Assembly: GCA_031425155.1 (NCBI GenBank)
Contig: JANPIV010000107.1
Span: 1-64,000 of the forward strand
DNA length: 64,000 nt
Direction: 5' to 3'
Source: M3007 sp031425155
GTDB taxonomy: Bacteria > Bacteroidota > Bacteroidia > Chitinophagales > Saprospiraceae
Below the pieces are notes generated by a model. It saw only the letters and a list, made by a program, of their open reading frames with translations. It was not told where the DNA came from and did no database searches. The position numbers and the translations under genes are program-made. Below, in pieces: positions 40,843 through 50,087 of the stretch (within the stretch, counting starts at the first letter, position 1; each line of letters starts with the position of its first letter).

Positions 40843-42228
40843 TCAAAACCCGTCCCCCATCGCAAAATCCGATACCCGCTCCGTCCATCTGCCCCGCGTA
40901 AAATCGGGAAAAGCCTGGGGCGTGCTGCCCGTGGCAATAGATGCTTCGGTCAGCGGGGTGATCGCCAGCCAGGTGGCGGCATCATACACATCGAGTTGAG
41001 GGCGTTGATTGCGTTTCGCGCTTTCGACAAAATGGTGAAAAACAAAGAAATCCATCCCGCCGTGACCGGCCGTTTTCGCGTCGGCCCCGTAGCGTTTCCA
41101 GAGCGGATGATCGTAGCGATCCAGCCAGGGCTGCGCTTCTTCCCAGGTATGGGCCTTGCTTTGGCCCTGCATATACAGCGATTTATTCAGATCCATCCAG
41201 ATGCCACGGGTGCCCTGTACCCGAAAACCCAGCGAGTACGGACGGGGCAGGTTGGTATCGTGGGAGAGCAGTATGCTTTCGCCATTGGCGGTTTTCAGCA
41301 CGGTGGTGACCACATCGCCGAGGTGGAATTCTACCTGCGCATTGGGATGACTTGGGCCGCCTTTGGGGTGATTGACCACATAGTCGTGCAGCCCACGCGC
41401 TTTGGATGCCGTAGCGGTGAGGTGCAGAAAGCGATTGCCACGGTTGATATTGGTACACATGGCCAGCGGCCCGACGCCGTGGGTAGGGTATAAATCTCCG
41501 TTGCGATGCACCGAATGTTTGGTGCGCCATTTGGCCTCCGAAAAGCCCTTTTCGCCAAATTCCACGCCCGAATTGTAGGGCGTGACGCCATCGTTGAATT
41601 TCACTCCGCGCAGATCGTGCTGGTAGCCGCCTTCCAGGTGAATTAATTCACCAAAAAGATTTTCCCGCACCATTTGCAGTACAGCCATCACGTCGCGGCG
41701 GTAGCAGACATTTTCCATAAACATCAGGTGTACGCCGGTCGCCTCGTGGGTGTTGACCAGTTGCCAGCATTCATCCAGCGAAAAACCGCCGCCTACTTCC
41801 GTGGCCACGTATTTGCCAGCCTTCATGGCCGCCACGCATTGTTCGGTATGCCACTCCCAGGGGCTGGCGATCACGACCGCATCAATAGCCGGATCGGCCA
41901 GCAGGCGTTGGTAGTCGCGTGGCCCCTGGTCGTACACCTTGGGGCGTTTCCTGCCTTGTTCCTCTATTACTTTCAAAGCAGCGGCAACCATACCTGTATC
42001 GGGATCGGCGATGGCGATGATTTCGCAATCGTCGCGCCGTGCGGCCATATCCACATGGTCTTGTCCCCGCAGGCCGGTACCGATGAAGCCGAGCCGGAGT
42101 TTCTCGCGGGGCTTGTCCAGCGGACGGGCATTTGGTTGGGTCGCAGCAGCGGAGACGGTAGGCACGGCAAGGGCGGCACCGGCGAGGGTAGCCTGCTGGA
42201 GAAAAGTGCGGCGGTCAAGTTTGGACAT
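40843..42228 (-). CDS. Gfo/Idh/MocA oxidoreductase with Tat-type signal
   Basis: A 461-residue exported sugar-dehydrogenase-like protein. The twin-arginine signal LDRRTFLQQATLAGAALAVP at the start sends it folded to the periplasm. The Rossmann motif is LGFIGTGLRGQDHVD near residues 45-59, then IAIADPDTG, ASPWEWHTEQCVAAMKAGKY and ATEVGGGFSLDECWQLVNTH, a variant EVGG in place of EKP. It is close to the secreted glycoside-active branch (bacterial NAD-containing glycosidase-like Gfo/Idh/MocA proteins of the A4GNase type), which use bound NAD; this is likely but not certain. The next downstream gene on this strand is not functionally linked by sequence. Confidence 0.92.
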   Translation of the reverse strand: MSKLDRRTFLQQATLAGAALAVPTVSAAATQPNARPLDKPREKLRLGFIGTGLRGQDHVDMAARRDDCEIIAIADPDTGMVAAALKVIEEQGRKRPKVYDQGPRDYQRLLADPAIDAVVIASPWEWHTEQCVAAMKAGKYVATEVGGGFSLDECWQLVNTHEATGVHLMFMENVCYRRDVMAVLQMVRENLFGELIHLEGGYQHDLRGVKFNDGVTPYNSGVEFGEKGFSEAKWRTKHSVHRNGDLYPTHGVGPLAMCTNINRGNRFLHLTATASKARGLHDYVVNHPKGGPSHPNAQVEFHLGDVVTTVLKTANGESILLSHDTNLPRPYSLGFRVQGTRGIWMDLNKSLYMQGQSKAHTWEEAQPWLDRYDHPLWKRYGADAKTAGHGGMDFFVFHHFVESAKRNQRPQLDVYDAATWLAITPLTEASIATGSTPQAFPDFTRGRWTERVSDFAMGDGF

Positions 42229-42329
42229 GTGTAAAAGGTGAGAGGGTGAGAAAAGTAAGTGTCCGCCTTCGTGTGAAAAAGACTTCGGCGGCTAAAGAAA
42301 TAGTGTGTCAATTCCGCATTCCGTATTCG

Positions 42330-43478
42330 TTATTCCGCATTCTTCATGTGCCGGTACAAAGCAACCTGATTGGCCGCCCGCACCAGATTATGGTCGGCAT
42401 AGCGGGTGCTATAATAGGGGTCGCCGAGCAAATAATCGGTCAAAAACCGCAGGGCCTGAATGTAGGTCATCAACCGGCCCGCCCAGGCAAAGTGTTGTCG
42501 TTCGATGGCGGTCAGTTCATCAGCCATTTCGCTGAAATAACCGGCTTCTACAGCTTCATAAAAACCCGCGCGGAGATAGACTTTTTCTAAATCGGCCTCT
42601 TCCTCATTGGCGGGCGAAAGGTAAGTACGCAGCATATCACCCACGTCGTCAAAAAAATAACCGGGCATAATGGTGTCCAGATCAATCACCGCCAGACCGC
42701 GATGCTGGTGGTCGAACAGGACATTGCTGATCTTGGTATCGAAGTGCATAATCCGGGTTTTTACCGCCGGGTTTCGAATCAATTGTTGGTACTGTTCCAC
42801 CATGTATTGCTGGTCTAACAAATAGACAATCAGGTCGTTGGCTGACTTCCGGCGGTCCGGCTGGCCATTTTGCAGGGCTGCGGTGAACTGCGCAAACCGC
42901 GTTTGCAAATCGTGAAAGCCCGGCAAAATCACGTGTACTTCCCTGGGATGCAGGCCACTCAGCCGCCGGGTAAATCCGGCAAACTGGCGGGCCGCTTCGT
43001 AGGCTTGTTCGGGCGTTTCCACTACTTGCAAGGTGCGCGAACCTTCCAGAAAAGGAAATAAACGGTAGCAATCGCCGGTCTCGCTGTACACTACTTCCTG
43101 TTTATTTGCCGTTTGGATCGGTGCCGGGAAGCAGTAATCGGGGTAATTTTGCTGCAAATAATCGGCGACCCGGCGAATATTGACCGCAATATCTTCCGGT
43201 CGCGGGAAAACGCGTTGATTGAGAGACTGGAGAATATAGTGCTGCTGATCGCGCTGATCGGTCACCCGGTAAGTCGTGTTGATAAGGCCCGAAGTCAGCG
43301 GTTCCAGCAGGCAATCGGCAGGGGAAAGCGAGTAGGCAGATAAAATATTTGTAAAATCCGGCACAGCAGTTGGGTCAGGTTGTTTTTGAATATATATCTT
43401 GCCGAAAGATATGGCACGATTTTTTAGTTCATTTTCCGCTCTGCGGCTTCGCTTGCCTCCGTTTGCCAAAAAATTCAC
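42330..43478 (-). CDS. APH-fold phosphotransferase, N-acetylhexosamine 1-kinase-like
   Basis: A 382-residue kinase of the aminoglycoside phosphotransferase fold. The catalytic loop is HFDTKISNVLFD (near residue 260) and the metal loop VIDLDTIMPGYFFDDVGDML, both as in NahK-type N-acetylhexosamine 1-kinases. The Gly-rich segment SGLINTTYRVTDQR is visible near residue 70. It would phosphorylate an amino sugar at C1, but the substrate is inferred. Start: the GTG at 43476-43478 gives a ~40-residue basic extension with no homology to the family, so the true start may be further in; no other ATG occurs early. Confidence 0.8.
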   Translation of the reverse strand: MNFLANGGKRSRRAENELKNRAISFGKIYIQKQPDPTAVPDFTNILSAYSLSPADCLLEPLTSGLINTTYRVTDQRDQQHYILQSLNQRVFPRPEDIAVNIRRVADYLQQNYPDYCFPAPIQTANKQEVVYSETGDCYRLFPFLEGSRTLQVVETPEQAYEAARQFAGFTRRLSGLHPREVHVILPGFHDLQTRFAQFTAALQNGQPDRRKSANDLIVYLLDQQYMVEQYQQLIRNPAVKTRIMHFDTKISNVLFDHQHRGLAVIDLDTIMPGYFFDDVGDMLRTYLSPANEEEADLEKVYLRAGFYEAVEAGYFSEMADELTAIERQHFAWAGRLMTYIQALRFLTDYLLGDPYYSTRYADHNLVRAANQVALYRHMKNAE

Positions 43479-43649
43479 CAGAGCAAGAAGCCTGCCTTTA
43501 TGGTGCCAATTTTTGGTGCAGGTCGTATATCTCTCCTTTTTTGCTTCACTTTAAAAAAACCTCCGTTAGTTCGCGGGGTTGAAGCAAAGGTGCAACGTAA
43601 TCCCGGAAAGATTAAACACACTATTCAGTAAACTTAATAAACGTTTTTT

Positions 43650-44564
43650 ATGAGATCAACACTAAAATTCCTTGTTCTTCTGTGCTTGTGCGGGAGCATC
43701 ACGTCTTGTGTGAGTAAGAAGAAATTTGTTTCCATGCGCACCCAACTGCAAAGCCAGCTGGAGACCGCCAACAAAGACCTGGGCAAATGTGGCGTAAGTC
43801 TGAACGACTACATGGCCCGCCTTTCTACCTGCGATCAGGAACTGAAAGCCGCCCAAACCAGCCTCCAGTCCCGCCAGGAGCAAATGCAGGATTTGAGAGC
43901 ACAATTGGACGATGCCAAAGCACTGCGCGATAAACAGTTGACCCAGGTGGGCAACCTGACAGTGCTGTCGCAATCGGCCAATGACAACATCAAGGAAACC
44001 CTGTCGCAACTGGAGAAAAAAGACAAGTACATTCACTTGTTGCAAGCCGCCAAAACGAAAGCGGATTCCATCAACCTCGCTCTATCGGTCAACCTGAAAG
44101 GTGCGCTGAAAGATGGTATTGAAGACAAAGATGTGGACATCAAAGTGGACAAAACGGTCGTCATGATCAACCTGTCGGACAAGATGCTCTACAAAAGCGG
44201 TAGTGCCAGCCTGACGCCAAAAGCCAATGAAGTGCTGGGCAAAATCGCCAAAATCGTCGAGTCACGCCCCGATCTGGAAGTGATGGTGGAAGGCTACACG
44301 GATAATGTGCCGATCAAAAACAACTGTATCGAAGACAACTGGGACCTGAGCACTAAACGGGCCACTTCCGTGATTCGGGTGCTGCAAAAAACGTATAACA
44401 TCAACCCGAACCGCCTGATTGCCGCCGGTCGGAGCGAGTACAATACGCTGGCCAGCAATGATACGCCGGAAGGCCGGGCGACCAACCGTCGCACCCGGAT
44501 CATCATTATGCCAAAACTGGATCAGTTCTATGATCTCTTGAACCCTAATATGGTTCCGAAATAG
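43650..44564 (+). CDS. OmpA-family lipoprotein with coiled coil
   Basis: A 304-residue envelope protein. Lipobox SITSC gives a lipidated Cys at residue 20. Residues about 30-145 are an Ala/Gln/Asp/Lys-rich coiled coil. The C-terminal OmpA domain (residues about 165-290) has the EGYTDNVPIKNN and WDLSTKRATSVIRVLQ motifs of MotB/OmpA-type peptidoglycan binding and the closing NRRTRIII. It probably anchors the outer membrane to peptidoglycan. A long 170-bp 5' region separates it from the divergent kinase gene. A palindrome lies 25 bp downstream. Confidence 0.92.
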   Translation: MRSTLKFLVLLCLCGSITSCVSKKKFVSMRTQLQSQLETANKDLGKCGVSLNDYMARLSTCDQELKAAQTSLQSRQEQMQDLRAQLDDAKALRDKQLTQVGNLTVLSQSANDNIKETLSQLEKKDKYIHLLQAAKTKADSINLALSVNLKGALKDGIEDKDVDIKVDKTVVMINLSDKMLYKSGSASLTPKANEVLGKIAKIVESRPDLEVMVEGYTDNVPIKNNCIEDNWDLSTKRATSVIRVLQKTYNINPNRLIAAGRSEYNTLASNDTPEGRATNRRTRIIIMPKLDQFYDLLNPNMVPK

Positions 44565-44589
44565 TAGAACCACCCAGTTTGTTTTTCCG

Positions 44590-44629
44590 GTGAGCCTCTG
44601 TATACCTAAATGGTAGTGCGGAGGCTCAC
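44590..44629. repeat. 9-bp inverted repeat downstream of the OmpA lipoprotein gene
   Basis: GTGAGCCTC (44590-44598) and its exact complement GAGGCTCAC (44621-44629) lie 26 bp past the stop. There is no T-tract, so it may be an unusual terminator or a processing hairpin. Confidence 0.5.
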
Positions 44630-44707
44630 TGCATTTACAGCCACACCCTGAAAACCCAACCTGCCTGCCCCACACGGCGTCTTTTTATTTAACAAACACG
44701 CTATATT

Positions 44708-45577
44708 ATGAAACGCTATCTTCTTTTGTTGCCCTTATTACTAGTTCTAGTGTCGCCCGCTCCGGCGCAGCCCGCCGAATTTGCGCCCGCCGGAGCCGAA
44801 TGGTTCTACTCCTACCAATCCGGGTGGGGGCTCTTCGAGGGGTTTTTCCACGCCAAAAGTCTGGGTGATACCCTGATAAACGGGCAGGTATGCAAGAAAT
44901 TCTGTACTTCTTATTACACCCAACCCACTACGCCGCCCTATTGTCAGACTGCCCAGTCTGCGGTACGTTATCTCTGTCAACGGGCCGATTCCATCTTTGA
45001 AGTCAGTACGGATACTGCCTACGCGCCACGTTTGTTGTTTCGCACCAATTTTCAGGCTGGCGATTCGATGCATTACCTGTACCGGGCTTTCGTGGTCGCT
45101 CGTATTGATACCTTGCTGTTGAATAACCAGCCGGTCCGCCGGTTTCATCTGGCGAATGACTTTGGCACGGAACACATTGTTTATGACCGTTTTGGCCCGG
45201 AGGAAGGCTTGTTCGATTATTCCTGGGGCCTCATCGCCGACGGACCGATCTTCCACCTGCGCTGCTACCAGGACGATCAGTTCCCGCAGGTCCACCTCAG
45301 CAGCGAAGCCTGCGATTTTGTGCTGGCTACGGAAGAACCACTCTCCAGTCTGTACTTCTATCCCAATCCCGCCCGCGATTTTATTTACTTCGGATTTCGG
45401 GGTAACATCATCCCTGATCTGCAGTTCCAAATCTGGGATGCCGCCGGTCGTTTGGTGCGCGATCATATTTCTCCCGTTCATCAGGCCATTGATGTGCAGA
45501 CTTTGCCAGCGGGATTTTATGTGCTGGCCATCAAGGCCGGGGAGGCGCGGGCCTGGCAGAAGTTTGTGAAGCAATGA
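44708..45577 (+). CDS. T9SS-secreted protein, unknown function
   Basis: A 289-residue exported protein. Signal peptide MKRYLLLLPLLLVLVSPAPA. The body (FAPAGAEWFYSYQSGWGLFE, VCKKFCTSYYTQPTTPPYCQ) has several Cys but no domain I can name. The C-terminal ~80 residues start SLYFYPNPARDFIYFGF and end WQKFVKQ, a short T9SS type A sorting domain. It is transcribed with its own 140-bp leader after the OmpA lipoprotein gene. It ends 15 bp from the stop of the convergent M23 peptidase gene. Role unknown. Confidence 0.85.
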   Translation: MKRYLLLLPLLLVLVSPAPAQPAEFAPAGAEWFYSYQSGWGLFEGFFHAKSLGDTLINGQVCKKFCTSYYTQPTTPPYCQTAQSAVRYLCQRADSIFEVSTDTAYAPRLLFRTNFQAGDSMHYLYRAFVVARIDTLLLNNQPVRRFHLANDFGTEHIVYDRFGPEEGLFDYSWGLIADGPIFHLRCYQDDQFPQVHLSSEACDFVLATEEPLSSLYFYPNPARDFIYFGFRGNIIPDLQFQIWDAAGRLVRDHISPVHQAIDVQTLPAGFYVLAIKAGEARAWQKFVKQ

Positions 45578-45592
45578 GGGGAATGGCAGTTT

Positions 45593-47356
45593 TTACCGCC
45601 GAAACTTTCCCTCCCAAACCCCCTCATTTCCCAGATCATCTTTTACTTTCATTACCACCGTGTGCTGCCCCACGCCCACGTGTTCATCAAAAACATAGGT
45701 CAGCCGGGCACTTTTGCGATCATACACAAACAGCACCCATTTCCCGTCGATCATGCCCCGGTACGACATGCCCTCGGCGGAGCCACCCGACCCGAAGTTG
45801 TCGCGAATACGGAAAGAAATCACCGTCTTGCGGCGCATATCCGCACTGAACCCCACCGGCGTGATGCGCGGCGGTTGCGTATCCACCATCACGCTGTAAT
45901 CGCCGAAGCCCCGCACCTTAGTGGTCAGCATATCGCCGCGCCAGATGCCGCCGCAGTTGACGGGTCGCCCGTCGCCACATTTGGCAATGCAGGCTTTCGG
46001 GCGCAGTTCCGGGGGCAGGTTCTGCGGCTGAATAGCGATGTCGAAATAGCGATGCGCGGGGGTGCGCTCGTTGTGCAAATGATAGGTGGAAGAATAGACG
46101 CCCGCACTGCCGTCGGGGGTAGTTTTATACTGAAAAGGCAGCGTTTCGTAAAGCACACCTTTGGGCAGCGTCATCGAGAATCCGTTCAGCGCGATTTGGT
46201 TTTCCTGATCGAAAGGCAGCTGGTATTGGTAGGGCGGACTGACGATGGAGGGAATAGAATCCTCGCGCAGGGCCCAAAAAGTGACGGTGCTCTGATTGCC
46301 GGATGGGTCGGCGGCTTGCACCGTTATTTTCACCGCATTTTCTTTGGACAGCGCCACGGCTCCCAGCGATTCGGTGCGGGTATAATTGGCCAGATGATCG
46401 CCGGGTAAAATAAAGCAGCGATGAAACCAGGCCCCATACTGCTGCCGGACGGGGTAGTCAATGTGGGCATTCAGGTAGCGGGATTCATCGAAATCCAGTT
46501 CGTCCATTTTCCACTGGAAGGCCAGCTGCTCATTGGCGTACATTTTTAAAGTAAAAATGCCATTATCGTTGTTCAAGCCCGCCATGTGGTCATAGACTTT
46601 GATGCCAAAACCTACGCGCCAGGCCGCCAGCCGCACGGTATCGCCCGCCACGCCCAAGGTGCCATCAGGACGGCGTTCGATAGGCAGGGCCTTGCTGGTC
46701 AGCACTTCGCGCCGCTCATTGAGCACATACACCTTCATGTCGCGGACTTCCGGCGGGATTGGGTCTGCGATGGGCAGGCCAAACAACAGGGGGTTGAAGA
46801 CTTTACCGGTACCTGTATTGCGGATCTCAAAATGCAGATGTGGCCCGGACGAACTGCCGCTATTACCGAGTTTAGCCACTTCCTGCCCTTGTTTTACTTT
46901 AAACTGACCATTGGGCGGGCGCAAATCCACCTCGAAACGTTCGCGCTGATACTGGTTGTCGCGGACATATTTTTGCAACTCCGGCGCGAAGCGATCCAGG
47001 TGGCCATACACCGTGGTGTAGCCGTTGGGATGCCGGATATACAGCGCATTGCCGTAGCCACCTGCCTGCACAGAGATGCGCTCGACGAAGCCATCGGCGG
47101 CAGCCAATATAGGCTGGCCGACGCGCCCGGTCTTACTTTTAATATCTATACCGGAGTGAAAATGATCGGGCCGCAGCTCGCCGAAAGTGCCGGTGAGCCG
47201 CAGTTGGTCGTTCACCGGCGAAGCGAAATAATCCTGCGGATATTCCTCAAACAGGAACAGCGGCGCGGGTTTCGCGGCCTGTTGCGGCCCTTGAAAAGAG
47301 AGGATGGGAAACAGCAGCATCAGACCGCCCAGTATATTCAACCAGAACTTTTGCAT
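45593..47356 (-). CDS. M23-family (LytM-type) metallopeptidase
   Basis: A 587-residue exported peptidase. A signal segment runs to about residue 22. The LytM core is near the N-terminus: DHFHSGIDIKS (residues 64-74, zinc His and Asp of the HxxxD site), GYGNALYIRHPNGYTTVYGH and HLHFEIRNTG with the second zinc His. Residues beyond about 190 are beta-rich repeats with WKMDELDF and FRIRDNFGSGG, probably binding domains. The role is cell-wall peptide cleavage. Start at 47354-47356 is chosen because the ten residues above it are not signal-like. The gene next upstream is aat, 34 bp away. Confidence 0.9.
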   Translation of the reverse strand: MQKFWLNILGGLMLLFPILSFQGPQQAAKPAPLFLFEEYPQDYFASPVNDQLRLTGTFGELRPDHFHSGIDIKSKTGRVGQPILAAADGFVERISVQAGGYGNALYIRHPNGYTTVYGHLDRFAPELQKYVRDNQYQRERFEVDLRPPNGQFKVKQGQEVAKLGNSGSSSGPHLHFEIRNTGTGKVFNPLLFGLPIADPIPPEVRDMKVYVLNERREVLTSKALPIERRPDGTLGVAGDTVRLAAWRVGFGIKVYDHMAGLNNDNGIFTLKMYANEQLAFQWKMDELDFDESRYLNAHIDYPVRQQYGAWFHRCFILPGDHLANYTRTESLGAVALSKENAVKITVQAADPSGNQSTVTFWALREDSIPSIVSPPYQYQLPFDQENQIALNGFSMTLPKGVLYETLPFQYKTTPDGSAGVYSSTYHLHNERTPAHRYFDIAIQPQNLPPELRPKACIAKCGDGRPVNCGGIWRGDMLTTKVRGFGDYSVMVDTQPPRITPVGFSADMRRKTVISFRIRDNFGSGGSAEGMSYRGMIDGKWVLFVYDRKSARLTYVFDEHVGVGQHTVVMKVKDDLGNEGVWEGKFRR

Positions 47357-47389
47357 GTTTGCTTTTGAAAGGCTAAGATAATTCAACTT

Positions 47390-48106
47390 TCAAATAGATG
47401 GAATCTGGATGTCTCCGTATTCATTCAGCACCCAGGGGCCGGGCCACGTCCGCTCGTAGGTATTGCGGTCGAGATAGTCCAGAAAAATTTCCCGGGGAAT
47501 GCCGCGTGCGCCGAGACTTTCGAGATGGGCCGTCTGTTGCTGGCAATCAATGAGCCAAAACCCGGCCCGCTCCAAAGCCCGCACAAAGGTAATGAAACCG
47601 GCTTTGGAGGCATTGGGCAGCTGGGAAAACATACTTTCTCCGTAAAATATTTTGCCCAGGGCAATGCCGTACAGCCCGCCGATCAGGTCTTCGCCCTGCC
47701 AGACTTCCAACGAATGCGCCAGCCCGGCAGTATGCAGCGCAGTATAACCTTCCACAAATGGTTCGCTGATCCAGGTGCCATCCTGATCGTCGCGCGGTGA
47801 TCCGGCACAGGCGCGCATCACGCGTTCAAAGCAGGTATCGAGGGTGTAGCGGAATTTTTTTTGGTTAAAAATAGAGCGCATACTCTTGTGGACCTTTAGT
47901 TCAGCGGGCAGCAGCACCCAACGTGGGTCGGGCGAGTACCAGTAGAACTGCCCATCTTCCTCAAACCACGGAAAAATGCCATTGCGATAGGCCAGCACCA
48001 GGCGTTCCGGGCTAAGATCGCCCCCTACGGCCAACAAGCCGCGCGACTCCGCGAGGGAAGGATGCGGAAAAGTAAGTTCGTCTTGCGGCAGCCAGAAAAC
48101 GGGCAT
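47390..48106 (-). CDS. aat: Leucyl/phenylalanyl-tRNA-protein transferase
   Basis: Aat moves Leu or Phe from charged tRNA to N-terminal Lys or Arg of a protein, making an N-degron read by ClpS. The 238-residue product shows the hallmark GIFPWFEEDGQFYWYSPDPR (residues 40-59), GLLAVGGDLSPERLVLAYRN, WISEPFVEGYTALH and LAHSLEVW...LIGGLYGIAL. The length matches the family. clpS is encoded 950 bp away on the same strand, with an RDD-protein gene between, so the two may be functionally linked. Confidence 0.97.
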   Translation of the reverse strand: MPVFWLPQDELTFPHPSLAESRGLLAVGGDLSPERLVLAYRNGIFPWFEEDGQFYWYSPDPRWVLLPAELKVHKSMRSIFNQKKFRYTLDTCFERVMRACAGSPRDDQDGTWISEPFVEGYTALHTAGLAHSLEVWQGEDLIGGLYGIALGKIFYGESMFSQLPNASKAGFITFVRALERAGFWLIDCQQQTAHLESLGARGIPREIFLDYLDRNTYERTWPGPWVLNEYGDIQIPSI

Positions 48107-48213
48107 GGGAGATGGGTAATGGTTATTAGTTAATTGGGCATTAAGACATTGGCTGTTAATTAAGCTGGTTGTATTGCAATTTGTTGATTTTCAGTTGTAG
48201 AAAAAGTAGAACA

Positions 48214-48327
48214 TTTTTCGATTGATGAATGCAGATTGATGAATGTTAATATTTGATGTAAAAGAACACGTCATGGGCCATCAAATATCAACATTCCTCC
48301 ATCTTATATCATCAATCGAAATTTTTT
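48214..48327. repeat. Long imperfect inverted repeat GATTGATGAATG
   Basis: TTTTTCGATTGATGAATGCA and on to TATTTGATG (48214-48258) is answered by CATCAAATATCAACATTCCT and on to CATCAATCGAAA (48279-48320). About 40-bp arms with some indels, 20-nt interior. The 336-bp gap 48107-48442 contains this element and an AT-rich tail, and no gene. It may be the aat upstream region or a repeat element. Confidence 0.65.
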
Positions 48328-48442
48328 CAATCTATGGATGGTCATAACGAAACAAGGCTATTATTTAAAGAACAACGGCGGCAGGTGTTGAAAGACCTGC
48401 CGCCGTTAAGAACGACTTTTATTTAAAAGAGTACCCAAAAAA

Positions 48443-48835
48443 CTACCGCACCGATACCACGCGGGTTTTGGCCCATTGGTCGCCGAGGCGTTGTTTTTTA
48501 TCATTGGTCAGCATTACAATAAGTTCGATGAGCGGAAAAAGCGGAATCAACAGTACGGCATTGCGAATGATCGCTGGTCCCCAGTTATTGGTCAGGTTTT
48601 CACCGGTTTCGGTGACGGCGCGGATGTTCATCGCTTTCTTGCCGACGCTTTGGCCATCCAGAAAAGGCAGTCCGTCGCGGGTGAGGAAGTAGGCGACGGC
48701 GGCGACCCAGCCGACGTACGGAACAAAAGAAAGTGCCCCGGCAATAAGCGCATCAATCAAATAAGCCAGAATACGATTGCCATCGCTGGCATTGGCCAAT
48801 TGGGTGGTGGTAATCGGTTGATCAAGTATTTCCAT
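48443..48835 (-). CDS. RDD-family membrane protein
   Basis: A 130-residue membrane protein of the RDD family (function unclear, some linked to transport). The N-terminal RILAYLIDALIAGALSFVPY carries the family Arg-Asp pair at the first membrane segment; the second segment follows, then FLDGQSVGKKAMNIRAV with its conserved Gln-Ser-x-Gly, and RNAVLLIPLFPLIELIVMLT. QRLGDQWAKTRVV closes it. Start at 48833-48835 gives a normal length; the longer frame above is not supported. Confidence 0.85.
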   Translation of the reverse strand: MEILDQPITTTQLANASDGNRILAYLIDALIAGALSFVPYVGWVAAVAYFLTRDGLPFLDGQSVGKKAMNIRAVTETGENLTNNWGPAIIRNAVLLIPLFPLIELIVMLTNDKKQRLGDQWAKTRVVSVR

Positions 48836-49053
48836 AGCAATGCAAAAGGGTAAGGTGAGAAGAAAGTTGGTTCGGTCTATCGAGACAGACGCCCGAAAGG
48901 TAATACAGTAATTAGAAAAGACAAATTCTTTTCCAAACCTTTTACAATGCTCCAAATGGGCCGGGCATGAACAACAAAATGGATGTTTTGCGATAGACGA
49001 ACCGGGCTAACCGCTTGATTCTTACTGACCTGTCTGGACGAATGGGAAAAACC

Positions 49054-49380
49054 CTAATCACTTTCCAACTCCGCCGTCAAGCCCCGGTCAAGCAGGCCTT
49101 CGCAGAGTGGCAGCAGTTCTTCACGGGTACCCGTTTTCACGGTGGCCTTGCCTTTGGTATGAATAATAATACTCAATTGTTCGGCTTGTTCGTGGCTATG
49201 GCGCAGCACGGCCATGAAACTTTCGATCACCCAGTCGAAGGAGTTGACGTGATCGTTGAAGACGATGATGTAAGCGGGCAGGTCACTGCCGGTGCCGTCG
49301 TCCACCAGGACGTCTTCTTCCTCTTCCCACTGGGGTTTGGCTAAGGTAATATGTCGGATTTGGGTTAGCATGAGCAGCAT
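49054..49380 (-). CDS. clpS: ATP-dependent Clp protease adaptor ClpS
   Basis: ClpS binds proteins with N-terminal Leu, Phe, Tyr or Trp and passes them to ClpAP or ClpCP. The 108-residue protein has the signature YIIVFNDHVNSFDWVIESFM (about residues 34-53), with the conserved Asn-Asp and pocket residues, then HEQAEQLSIIIHTKGKATV, with the His that helps bind the N-terminal amine, and LLDRGLTAELES at the end. The acidic N-terminal tail is family-typical. It ends ahead of the RDD gene and follows the peroxiredoxin gene 19 bp away, so they could share a transcript. Confidence 0.95.
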   Translation of the reverse strand: MLLMLTQIRHITLAKPQWEEEEDVLVDDGTGSDLPAYIIVFNDHVNSFDWVIESFMAVLRHSHEQAEQLSIIIHTKGKATVKTGTREELLPLCEGLLDRGLTAELESD

Positions 49381-49399
49381 AACAACCGGGCAGGCCGGT

Positions 49400-49867
49400 T
49401 CAGTTCAAAGACTGTAAGGTTTTTTTCACGCCCTCGAAGTCGGGCATTTCGCCGGCGTTGTCCAGCACTTCGGCGTAACGGACAATCCCTTCTTTATCAA
49501 TGACAAAAGCCGAGCGTTTGGCGACGCCTTTCATTTCAAAGACAAATTCCTTGTAGAGCACATCGTACTTTTTGCTCGCCGTTTTATTAAAATCGGATAG
49601 CAACGTAAAGTTGAAACCCTGCTCTTCCTTCCATTTACCCAGCGTAAACAGGCTGTCCACGGAAATGGCCAGCACCTGGGCATCCAGCCGTTGATAGTCG
49701 TCGAGACCATCGCGCATCGCGCAAAGTTCTTTGGTGCAAACGCCCGTAAAAGCAGCGGGAACGAACAATAACACCACATTTTGACCACGGAAATCTTTCA
49801 GACTGACCTGGCTTTTGTCGCTGGCGCGGAGGGTAAAATCGGGGGCTTTATCGCCGGTATGCAGCAT
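49400..49867 (-). CDS. Peroxiredoxin (AhpC/TSA, AhpE-type)
   Basis: A 155-residue thiol peroxidase, which reduces hydrogen peroxide and organic peroxides. The catalytic peroxidatic Cys is in FVPAAFTGVCTKELC (C44, with Thr at the -3 position and Arg later in the fold). C49 could act as resolving Cys. The N-terminal LHTGDKAPDFTLRASDKSQV and SLKDFRGQNVVLLF strands and VDSLFTLGKWKEEQGFNF complete the fold. It is short, with no C-terminal extension, so it fits the AhpE/one-Cys-like group. Soluble. Confidence 0.93.
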   Translation of the reverse strand: MLHTGDKAPDFTLRASDKSQVSLKDFRGQNVVLLFVPAAFTGVCTKELCAMRDGLDDYQRLDAQVLAISVDSLFTLGKWKEEQGFNFTLLSDFNKTASKKYDVLYKEFVFEMKGVAKRSAFVIDKEGIVRYAEVLDNAGEMPDFEGVKKTLQSLN

Positions 49868-50002
49868 GATGGTATGCAGAATTTAGAATACAAAACACGA
49901 AATTGCGGAGGGCAAAAGTAGCAAGGTTTTAGCATAAGCCGGTCGTTTGGCGGAATAAAGCATCTGCTTCATCCCGAAACATGGGTCCTAAAACCACAAC
50001 GC

Positions 50003-50054
50003 AAAAGGCACAAAAGGACACAAAAGTTGCCTTTTGTATCCTTTTGTGCCTTTT
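50003..50054 (-). terminator. 24-bp hairpin, probable terminator of the PspC gene
   Basis: AAAAGGCACAAAAGGACACA (arm 50003-50026) is answered by CTTTTGTATCCTTTTGTGCC (arm 50031-50054) with one mismatch and a 4-nt loop. On the - strand the 3' arm ends in a TTTT run. It lies 34 bp past the PspC gene stop. Its A/G-rich arms belong to the same style as the repeats at 0.2, 1.3 and 13.4 kb. Confidence 0.7.
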
Positions 50055-50087
50055 AATTCCAACGGAAAACCCGGATAGGTTCTCTGC

